A DNA stretch of 32,812 nt from an uncultured Flavobacterium sp. (GTDB taxonomy: Bacteria; Bacteroidota; Bacteroidia; Flavobacteriales; Flavobacteriaceae): assembly GCA_913060575.1 (NCBI GenBank), contig CAJXRR010000007.1, positions 1-32,812 on the forward strand, read 5' to 3'. The notes beneath the pieces are model-generated. The model did not search any database and had not been told where the DNA came from. It saw nothing but the letters and a program-made list of their open reading frames with translations. A program made the translations under genes and the position numbers. Positions 15,404-21,494 of this stretch are shown piece by piece. Positions within the stretch are counted from its first letter, which is position 1. Each line of letters begins with the position of its first letter.

Positions 15404-16375
15404 GTGACCATGGTTACAAAAACAATCTTTATGATTGCTTTGTTTTTTGTGCCACTTTTAATTCTTTCATCCGGAATAGTATCTTCAACACCGATACTTT
15501 TTGCCTTATACATATTAAGTGGTTTTGGAATGGCTGGAGTTGGAATGGGAGTGATGCATGACGCAATACATGGTTCGTACTCAAAAAACAAAAAAATCAA
15601 TAAATTTTTAGGGTATTCTTTTAATTTAATAGGAGGGAATGCGACAGTTTGGAAAATACAGCACAATGTATTACATCACACCTACACTAATATTGAAGAA
15701 GCTGATGATGATTTAAATGCACCTTTTTTCTTGCGTTTTTCACCACATGCAAAACATTATTGGGTACACCAATTTCAACATATTTATATTTGGTTTTTCT
15801 ATTGTATCTCAACAATATCTTGGATCACTACAAAAGATTTTGTTCGTTTAAAGCGTTATAGAGATATGGGTTTTTTAGACAAAAAAAATGAATATAATAA
15901 AGCTTTGGCTGGAATGTCAGCATGGAAAATAGCATATTATATATATGCCTTAATTTTACCAATGATCATGTTGCCTTTTTCTTGGGGAATCATCTTATTA
16001 GCATTTTTATGCATGCATTTTGTAACAGGCTTTTTAGTAAGTATTGTTTTTCAAATTGCACATATTATGCCTAATACAAACTTTCCACTTCCAAATAATA
16101 ATGGCGAAATGGATGATTCTTGGTATGGACATCAATTGGCAACAACAACAAATTTTTCTCCTAAAAGCAAGCTTTTGTATTGGTTAATAGGAGGATTAAA
16201 TTATCAAGTAGAACATCATGTATTACCAGATGTTTGTCATGTACATTATAAAGGATTATCAAAAATTGTTGCAGATACAGCAAAAGAATTTGGAATGACT
16301 TATCATGTAAAATCATCTCTTTTTTCTGCAATTGGAGATCATACAAGAATGCTTAAATCTTTAGGTAAAAAGTAA
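15404..16375 (+). CDS. Fatty acid desaturase (DesA/linoleoyl-CoA desaturase type)
   Basis: A membrane di-iron enzyme that introduces double bases into membrane acyl chains. From the GTG at 15404 it has 323 residues with the three His boxes of the front-end/acyl-lipid family: HDAIH (52-56), HNVLHH (87-92) and QVEHH (268-272), separated by hydrophobic helices. The frame stays open upstream to 15284, and its translation there (RFPIENPKFSREINPDF, then TLRKRVNQHF) resembles the normal soluble N-terminus of Bacteroidetes desaturases of about 360 residues. The true protein therefore seems to start near 15284-15296, where only ATA or ATC codons exist. I give the first recognised start (GTG 15404; ATG 15410 is the alternative). 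Either the start is non-AUG, or it has been lost by mutation or sequence error. Confidence 0.88.
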   Translation: MTMVTKTIFMIALFFVPLLILSSGIVSSTPILFALYILSGFGMAGVGMGVMHDAIHGSYSKNKKINKFLGYSFNLIGGNATVWKIQHNVLHHTYTNIEEADDDLNAPFFLRFSPHAKHYWVHQFQHIYIWFFYCISTISWITTKDFVRLKRYRDMGFLDKKNEYNKALAGMSAWKIAYYIYALILPMIMLPFSWGIILLAFLCMHFVTGFLVSIVFQIAHIMPNTNFPLPNNNGEMDDSWYGHQLATTTNFSPKSKLLYWLIGGLNYQVEHHVLPDVCHVHYKGLSKIVADTAKEFGMTYHVKSSLFSAIGDHTRMLKSLGKK

Positions 16376-16456
16376 ATCACAAACTAAGAAAGTTTCAAAT
16401 AAGCCTTTAAAACAAAGAATCTAAATAATATTTTCTTTAATTTAAAAGTAAATAGA

Positions 16457-16464
16457 TACCTTTG
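16457..16464 (+). promoter_or_regulatory. Promoter -7 element of the cold-shock-domain gene
   Basis: TACCTTTG fits TAnnTTTG and lies 31 bases before the ATG at 16496. No TTG is found at the expected -33 spacing. Confidence 0.5.
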
Positions 16465-16495
16465 AAAAATAATTATAATACATTTTAGATAACGA

Positions 16496-16951
16496 ATGGC
16501 AAAATCGCAACAGACATTTAATAAGAGTGAAAAAGAGAAAAAACGTTTAAAGAAACGTGAAGATAAGCGTAAAAAGATGGAGGCTCGTAAAGCTGATGTA
16601 AGAGAAAATGGGAGCAAAGGAATTGAGTTTGCTTATGTAGACCATAATGGTAATTTAACAGACACTCCGCCAGATCCAACCCAAAAGATTAAAATTAAAG
16701 CTAAGAATATAGAAATTAGTGTTCCTAAAATGACAGATGCCGATAAGGTAGATCCTGTTAGAAATGGAAAAGTTTCTTTCTTTGATTCTTCTAAAGGTTT
16801 TGGTTTTATTATTGATTTAGAAAACCAAGAAAAATATTTTACACACGTAAGTGGTATTATAGATGAAATTGCAGAAAATGATAAAGTTACTTTCGAACTT
16901 GAAAAAGGAATGAAAGGAATGAATGCAGTAAAAGTAACCTTAAAGAAGTAA
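16496..16951 (+). CDS. Cold-shock-domain protein with basic N-terminal extension
   Basis: A 151-residue protein. Residues 1-35 are extremely Lys/Arg/Glu-rich (KEKKRLKKREDKRKK), likely helical and RNA-binding. Residues 41-80 form a linker with KGIEFAYVDHNGNLTDTPPDP. Residues 90-151 are a cold-shock OB-fold with RNP1 as KGFGFI (100-105) and RNP2 as YFTHVS (114-119). The N-terminal two-thirds is not part of classical CspA. It would act as a single-stranded RNA chaperone, perhaps on ribosomes. It is transcribed alone, with its own -7 element and a strong terminator, downstream of the desaturase. Confidence 0.9.
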   Translation: MAKSQQTFNKSEKEKKRLKKREDKRKKMEARKADVRENGSKGIEFAYVDHNGNLTDTPPDPTQKIKIKAKNIEISVPKMTDADKVDPVRNGKVSFFDSSKGFGFIIDLENQEKYFTHVSGIIDEIAENDKVTFELEKGMKGMNAVKVTLKK

Positions 16952-16967
16952 TTTTTTAAAATAGTAT

Positions 16968-17012
16968 AAAACAGGAGTCTTGTTTAATTTTTAAACGAGA
17001 CTCCTGTTTTTT
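16968..17012 (+). terminator. Intrinsic terminator after the cold-shock-domain gene
   Basis: A 20-bp stem (16968-16987 with 16991-17010, one G-T pair, 3-base loop) with a GC-richer core ACAGGAGTC/GACTCCTGT is followed by a T-run to 17012. Confidence 0.92.
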
Positions 17013-17064
17013 GTACCAACATAGAAATACAATCGTACCTTACTTATCTATTAAAAACTTTTTT

Positions 17065-17634
17065 ATGATTTTTAAATTTAGAATACTTGCAGTTGGTTTA
17101 TTGATCACTTTTTCTATTCAATCACAAGTAGAAAGTCCGGCTAAACAATTTTGGAATACGCTACAATCACATTGTAATAAAGCGTATGAAGGTACTTTAG
17201 AATTACCAAAAGATGATAAAGACTTTGGTGGAAAAAAATTAGTAATGCATGTTCGTTCATGTAAAAAGAATGAAATTAAGATTCCTTTTTTTGTTGGAGA
17301 AGATAAATCTAGAACATGGATACTTAGTTATAAGAAGGATCGTATTTCTTTAAAACATGATCATAGACATAAAGATGGAAGTGAAGATGAGATTAATTTC
17401 TATGGTGGAATTACAACCAATGCTGGTCAGTCTAATATTCAAATATTCTCCGCGGATCAACGAACACAAAAGATGATTCCTGCTGCATCAACTAATGTTT
17501 GGTGGATTACATTAGATGATAAAAAGTTTACATACAACTTAAGACGTCTAGGAACCGAAAGAGCATTTAAAGTTGTCATGGATATTACTTCACCCATTGC
17601 AATTCCTGATGCTCCTTGGGGTTGGAAAGATTAA
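17065..17634 (+). CDS. Secreted protein of a widespread uncharacterised family
   Basis: A 189-residue protein with a signal peptide (MIFKFRILAVGLLITFSIQSQ, cleavage about residue 21). I chose the ATG at 17065 because earlier TTG-started readings begin inside the preceding terminator. The mature part carries FWNTLQSHCNKAYEG, KLVMHVRSCKKNEIKIPFFV, GEDKSRTWIL and LKHDHRHKDGSEDE. I recognise this His/Asp/Arg-rich pattern as conserved in secreted or lipidated proteins of many Proteobacteria and Bacteroidetes, but I know of no assigned function. Two cysteines (in SHC and RSC) could form a disulfide. The DHRHxDG segment could bind a metal or phosphate, which is inference only. It seems monocistronic. 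Confidence 0.85.
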   Translation: MIFKFRILAVGLLITFSIQSQVESPAKQFWNTLQSHCNKAYEGTLELPKDDKDFGGKKLVMHVRSCKKNEIKIPFFVGEDKSRTWILSYKKDRISLKHDHRHKDGSEDEINFYGGITTNAGQSNIQIFSADQRTQKMIPAASTNVWWITLDDKKFTYNLRRLGTERAFKVVMDITSPIAIPDAPWGWKD

Positions 17635-17754
17635 TATTCACTAGTTGTTTACCAAATGATGATATTATAATTATTTGTTAATTAATAGATTATCTGTAAC
17701 ACTGTTATAAAAGTACAGTCTTCTTTATATAACAATCACTTAAAAATATTTGAA

Positions 17755-17874
17755 ATGACAACAGATAACAACACCATCAGAAAATTAAAAACTTCAACTT
17801 TACAAAGCAGAAGTTTGACTTGGAATTCAAGAAGAAATTATAGTAGTAGATGTAGAATTTCTTTCTATAACTAG
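17755..17874 (+). CDS. Possible 39-residue small ORF
   Basis: An ATG-started frame of 39 codons, rich in Ser, Arg, Asn and Thr and ending RCRISFYN, lies in the 378-base region between the secreted protein and the SDR gene. It is preceded at once by aatatttg, close to a -7 element but too near to the ATG to serve it with a leader. No domain is recognisable and no ribosome site is evident. It could be a genuine small basic peptide, a leader peptide or chance. Support is weak. Confidence 0.3.
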   Translation: MTTDNNTIRKLKTSTLQSRSLTWNSRRNYSSRCRISFYN

Positions 17875-18012
17875 GCGTGTATTATATGAAACTATGAATA
17901 GCTATTTTATAACTTTCGCCCTTCATAATTATTAATTCAACCATTTACTCAATTCTAGAGAACTGTATCATTATCTTCGTAAAAATTTTTTTCGAAAAGA
18001 ACACTACAGTTA
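17875..18012. other. Intergenic region before the SDR gene
   Basis: The part of the 17635-18012 gap after the small ORF shows no further coding frame or strong hairpin. TATCTTCG near 17970-17985 is one base from the -7 consensus and may be the SDR promoter. The first part of the gap (17635-17754) is plain AT-rich sequence without clear signals. Confidence 0.35.
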
Positions 18013-19575
18013 ATGCCAGAAGACCATAAAGCACCCAACAATACAAAAATCATTTCATTAGAAGAAATAGATCAATGTATTTCTATTCTAGAACAATTAA
18101 CGCTAGATACCAATCAATTATTTGAGCTTTCAGAGGAGAAAAGAACTGCTTTATTAAAAGTATCAGGCTTGTTGTCTCGTCCTAATAGAGACGAATTTCA
18201 ACGCAGAAGAAAAGACGCAAAAAAGGCAGCAAAGCGTAAAATGATTGCCAAAGATACGCATGCAAGGAAAACTACAGGAATACGTTCTGCGCGTGAATCA
18301 GCCTTGTTTATAGCTCCAAAATTATTAGCATCAGCTTCTATTCCAGATAAAACTTTAGAATTAGAATCTCCAAGAAACTGTTACGTTTGTAAAACAGTAT
18401 TCACAAAACTGCATCATTTTTATGATACGATGTGTACATCTTGTGGCGATTTAAATTATGCAAAACGTTTTCAAACCACCGATTTGAAAGATCAAGTAGC
18501 TGTAATTACTGGATCTCGTTTAAAAATCGGCTATCACATTACTTTAATGTTACTTCGTTCTGGAGCAACTGTTGTCGCAACCACAAGATTCCCTGCAGAT
18601 TCTGCAATCCGGTTTTCTAAAGAAGAAGATTATAAAGACTGGAATGATCGTTTACATATACACGGACTAGATTTACGACATATTCCTAGTGTTGAAATTT
18701 TTTGTAATTATATCGAACAAAAATACGATCGATTAGATATTTTAATTAATAACGCGGCACAAACAGTAAGAAGACCTTCAGGTTTTTATTTTCATCTCAT
18801 GGAAAACGAAAAAAAACCAATTGAAGAGCTTCCCAAATTAGCACAAACATTTTTAAAAGATCATATAAACTGTTTACAAGAATTATCTGATTTAAGTATG
18901 GAAACTTCTAAAACCAATAAAAACAATGTATTGCCAGTTACTTGGCACGGACCTGAGCCAGGTATTGGGTTGCGAAATTCAGCTGAGCTCTCTCAAATTC
19001 CGTATAGTTTTGACAATTCGTTGCAAACCTCAGAAGTTTTCCCTGAAGGAGAACTAGATGCCGATTTACAACAAGTAGATTTAAGAAAAACTAATAGTTG
19101 GCGTTTAAAATTAGGTGAAATTGAAACCACCGAAATGGTAGAAGTACAATTGGTAAATGCTGTAGCACCTTTTGTTTTATGCAATCGTTTGTCTAATTTA
19201 ATGATGAAAGAAAATACAGGTAAGAAACATATCATCAATGTTTCTGCGATGGAAGGGAAGTTTCATCGATTTAAAAAGGTTGACAGACATCCGCATACAA
19301 ATATGGCGAAAGCCGCTTTAAATATGCTCACTCATACATCTTCTGCAACTTTTGCAAAGTCAGGTATTTATATGAATGCAGTTGATACAGGCTGGGTTAC
19401 GGATGAAGATCCGGCAGAATTGGCTAAGAAAAAAGAAACCATTCATGATTTTCAACCACCTTTAGATATTGTAGATGGAGCAGCAAGAGTAATGGATCCA
19501 TTAATTGATGGTATCAATACAGGGAAACATTGGTCTGGGAAGTTTTTAAAAGACTATTTCCCTATTGATTGGTAA
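18013..19575 (+). CDS. Zinc-ribbon / SDR-family fusion protein with altered active site
   Basis: A 520-residue cytosolic protein. An N-terminal helical, Lys/Arg-rich region (1-115) is followed by a four-cysteine zinc knuckle (Cys123, Cys126, Cys141, Cys144). A short-chain dehydrogenase/reductase domain runs from about 155 to 500. The nucleotide motif is TGSRLKIG (166-173), with NNAA at 246-249 and a catalytic-type Ser411. The usual YxxxK reads TNMAK: Lys433 is present but Thr429 stands where Tyr should be. An insertion of about 110 residues (about 255-370) interrupts the SDR core. [10 protein letters not shown] and VDTGWVTDE look conserved in a related SDR group known to me from memory. Substrate and reaction are unknown. 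It runs tail-to-tail with the acyl-CoA desaturase. Confidence 0.85.
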   Translation: MPEDHKAPNNTKIISLEEIDQCISILEQLTLDTNQLFELSEEKRTALLKVSGLLSRPNRDEFQRRRKDAKKAAKRKMIAKDTHARKTTGIRSARESALFIAPKLLASASIPDKTLELESPRNCYVCKTVFTKLHHFYDTMCTSCGDLNYAKRFQTTDLKDQVAVITGSRLKIGYHITLMLLRSGATVVATTRFPADSAIRFSKEEDYKDWNDRLHIHGLDLRHIPSVEIFCNYIEQKYDRLDILINNAAQTVRRPSGFYFHLMENEKKPIEELPKLAQTFLKDHINCLQELSDLSMETSKTNKNNVLPVTWHGPEPGIGLRNSAELSQIPYSFDNSLQTSEVFPEGELDADLQQVDLRKTNSWRLKLGEIETTEMVEVQLVNAVAPFVLCNRLSNLMMKENTGKKHIINVSAMEGKFHRFKKVDRHPHTNMAKAALNMLTHTSSATFAKSGIYMNAVDTGWVTDEDPAELAKKKETIHDFQPPLDIVDGAARVMDPLIDGINTGKHWSGKFLKDYFPIDW

Positions 19576-19614
19576 TCAATATTACATGCTTTGATCAAAT
19601 TAATAAGAGTAATT

Positions 19615-20337
19615 TTATTTCAACTGAATACAACCCAAAGCATCTAATATTCTTATAATCAAATAAGTCACATCAATTTCATACCATTTTACACCAAAAT
19701 TAGCGCTACTTGCATTTTTATGATGGTTATTGTGATATCCTTCGCCCATCATTAAGAAATCAAAACGGAAAAGATTCTTACTTGTATTTTTCATGGTATA
19801 ATTTACATAACCATAGATATGACCAAACCAGTTAATGATGACGCCATGTATAGGAGCCATTAAAAATGTAACAGGTAACAAGAACCATTGCCACCAAGCA
19901 GTTACAAAAAAGGTGAAGAATAAAATATAAATAGTAATCCAAAGGATACGAGAAAATCGAGAACTTGCAAAAAGATCAAAATTTTTCCATTGAGGAACAT
20001 TTTTAGTAAAACGTTGATCTACATCAATACGTTCTTTATTAATATCTTGATAGATTGTTTTTGTTTTCCACATCATAGCAAATAAATTTGCATCATAGGA
20101 AGGGGAATGTGGATCTTTTTTTGTGTCAGTATAAGCATGATGCATTCGATGCATAATTCCATAACCATAAGCACTTAAATAGCTAGAACCTTGAAAAACC
20201 CAAGTTAGAATAAACGTAATGCGTTCCATTGTTTTAGACATTGTAAATACCTGATGTGCAGCATATCGATGCAAAAAGAAAGATTGAAAAAATAACCCAC
20301 CATACCAGAGCACTAAAACAAAAATAATAATTGTCAT
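19615..20337 (-). CDS. Acyl-CoA desaturase (delta-9 stearoyl-CoA type)
   Basis: A 240-residue membrane di-iron enzyme that makes monounsaturated acyl chains. All three His motifs are present: HRYAAH (23-28), HRMHH (63-67) followed by AYTDT, and HNNHH (202-206), with an extra His173 in GHIYGY. Length and spacing suit short bacterial members of the family. It has its own good promoter (20350-20380) and lies just downstream of the Crp/Fnr-like gene on the same strand. It differs in class from the desaturase at 15404, so the two probably place double bonds differently. Regulation by the neighbouring Crp-like protein is possible but unproven. Confidence 0.95.
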   Translation of the reverse strand: MTIIIFVLVLWYGGLFFQSFFLHRYAAHQVFTMSKTMERITFILTWVFQGSSYLSAYGYGIMHRMHHAYTDTKKDPHSPSYDANLFAMMWKTKTIYQDINKERIDVDQRFTKNVPQWKNFDLFASSRFSRILWITIYILFFTFFVTAWWQWFLLPVTFLMAPIHGVIINWFGHIYGYVNYTMKNTSKNLFRFDFLMMGEGYHNNHHKNASSANFGVKWYEIDVTYLIIRILDALGCIQLK

Positions 20338-20349
20338 GTTTTTTTATTG

Positions 20350-20380
20350 CAAAGATAGTTTGATGGTTAAAGCCAAACAA
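20350..20380 (-). promoter_or_regulatory. Two-part promoter of the acyl-CoA desaturase gene
   Basis: On the minus strand TTG (20380-20378), a 20-base spacer and TATCTTTG (20357-20350) match the Bacteroidetes -33/-7 pattern, ending 12 bases before the start codon at 20337. Confidence 0.72.
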
Positions 20381-20406
20381 TGAACCTAAATCAATAAAAC
20401 ACAGTT

Positions 20407-20976
20407 TTACAAACGTTTTCTAATTCTACTCAACGCTTGTGCAGTAACACCTATATAAGAACTGATGTATTTTAAAGGAATCACTTGTAAAAGCTCTGGA
20501 CGTTCTTTAAATAGTTTTAGATACCGTTCTTCAGCTGATAGGTTTAGTAAGTTTTGTTCGCGTTTCGATTTTATTAAAAAAAGACGTTCGGCAGTTAATC
20601 TTCCTATAAGATTTCCTATTTGGGTAGTTTTGTAAACAGATTGTAAATCATCGTAAGTAATGCTTAAAATAGTTGTTTCTGTTAACGCTTGTAATTGATA
20701 TGCAGAAGCGGTTTGAGTAAGGAAAGAATCATAAGCACTTATAAATTGGTCTTTAAAACTAAAACCAAAAGTGATTTCCTTTTCTGGGTTTTCTTTAGGT
20801 ATGTATAATCGAACGACACCTGATTCTATGAAAGAAATATGATTTTCTATTTCATTTATTCTTAAGAAAATTGATTTCTTTGGAATCACACGACGCTGTA
20901 ATTTTGATGTGAAAAAATCCCAATCTATGTTAGAAATGGTTGCTATTTGATCTAAGTAAGCTTTTATCTGTTCCAA
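20407..20976 (-). CDS. Crp/Fnr family cyclic-nucleotide-domain regulator
   Basis: A 189-residue regulator with a cNMP-binding beta-barrel (about 20-115, including FIESGVVRLYI and ITFGFSF) and a C-terminal helix-turn-helix (about 165-189, IPLKYISSYIGVTAQALSRI). The canonical RxS cAMP phosphate-binding motif is not obvious, as in many Bacteroidetes members, so the ligand is uncertain; no FNR cysteine cluster is present. It is divergent from cspA and upstream of the acyl-CoA desaturase. A -7 element TATCTTTG (21013 to 21006 on the minus strand) serves it. Confidence 0.93.
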   Translation of the reverse strand: MEQIKAYLDQIATISNIDWDFFTSKLQRRVIPKKSIFLRINEIENHISFIESGVVRLYIPKENPEKEITFGFSFKDQFISAYDSFLTQTASAYQLQALTETTILSITYDDLQSVYKTTQIGNLIGRLTAERLFLIKSKREQNLLNLSAEERYLKLFKERPELLQVIPLKYISSYIGVTAQALSRIRKRL

Positions 20977-21005
20977 TTTTTTGAATCAAAAAAATTAATT
21001 TTAGG

Positions 21006-21013
21006 CAAAGATA
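21006..21013 (-). promoter_or_regulatory. Promoter -7 element of the Crp/Fnr-like gene
   Basis: Minus-strand TATCTTTG fits TAnnTTTG exactly, 29 bases before the start codon at 20976. Confidence 0.6.
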
Positions 21014-21104
21014 AGGATTCATTTAACAGGAAGAATGCATAAGTATATGATGCTCTCATAGTGATAAAAAAACAAACAAATAAAATAATAAGTCCTTAAT
21101 TCTA

Positions 21105-21134
21105 TTGTATGTCAAAAAAATGGGGTCACTTTTG
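21105..21134 (+). promoter_or_regulatory. Promoter of the cspA-like gene
   Basis: TTG (21105-21107), a 19-base spacer and CACTTTTG (21127-21134) match the -33/-7 pattern except for CA instead of TA. The ATG at 21161 is 26 bases further on, so the mRNA leader is short, unlike the long cold-sensing leader of E. coli cspA. Confidence 0.6.
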
Positions 21135-21160
21135 CAAATCAATAATTAAATTATATTATA

Positions 21161-21352
21161 ATGAGTAAAGGAACAGTAAAATTTTTCAATGAGTCTAAAG
21201 GATTTGGATTTATCACTGAAGAAGGAGTTGACAAAGATCACTTTGTACACATTTCAGGATTAATCGACGAAGTACGCGAAGGCGACCAAGTTGAATTTGA
21301 TCTACAAGAAGGAAACAAAGGATTAAATGCAGTAAACGTAAAAGTTATCTAA
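21161..21352 (+). CDS. cspA: CspA-type cold-shock protein
   Basis: A 63-residue single cold-shock OB-fold that binds single-stranded RNA and DNA and melts RNA structure. RNP1 is KGFGFI (13-18) and RNP2 is HFVHIS (27-32). The start MSKGTVKFFN and the length are canonical for Bacteroidetes CspA. It is monocistronic, with its own promoter and a strong terminator 23 bases after the stop. The short 5' leader argues against E. coli-style leader thermosensing, though cold induction by other means stays possible. Confidence 0.97.
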   Translation: MSKGTVKFFNESKGFGFITEEGVDKDHFVHISGLIDEVREGDQVEFDLQEGNKGLNAVNVKVI

Positions 21353-21374
21353 ACATATATACTTCAAGTTTTCT

Positions 21375-21407
21375 AAAAGCCCATCACTAATGTGATGGGC
21401 TTTTTTT
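21375..21407 (+). terminator. Intrinsic terminator of cspA
   Basis: A perfect 13-bp stem (aaaagcccatcac at 21375-21387 with 21392-21404, loop taat) is followed by a T-run to 21407. Confidence 0.95.
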
Positions 21408-21462
21408 ATTCTTAATTAATAGATTTCTATTGTCAAGAATTTTAATTCGTGTTAAATAAAGT

Positions 21463-21470
21463 TATATTTG
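21463..21470 (+). promoter_or_regulatory. Promoter -7 element of the S9 peptidase gene
   Basis: TATATTTG fits TAnnTTTG and lies 24 bases before the ATG at 21495. Its final TTG is the reason some gene calls could start at 21468; the ATG is preferred. Confidence 0.62.
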
Positions 21471-21494
21471 AGGAAATCAACTAACCTATTCGTC

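Noticed and set aside
15364-15666. Minus-strand reading frame of 100 codons
   Set aside because: It is antisense to the desaturase, whose N-terminal extension and His box are clearly the real coding sense.
21468-21494. TTG start adding nine residues to the S9 peptidase
   Set aside because: The TTG is the end of the -7 promoter element, so it would lie upstream of or at the transcription start.
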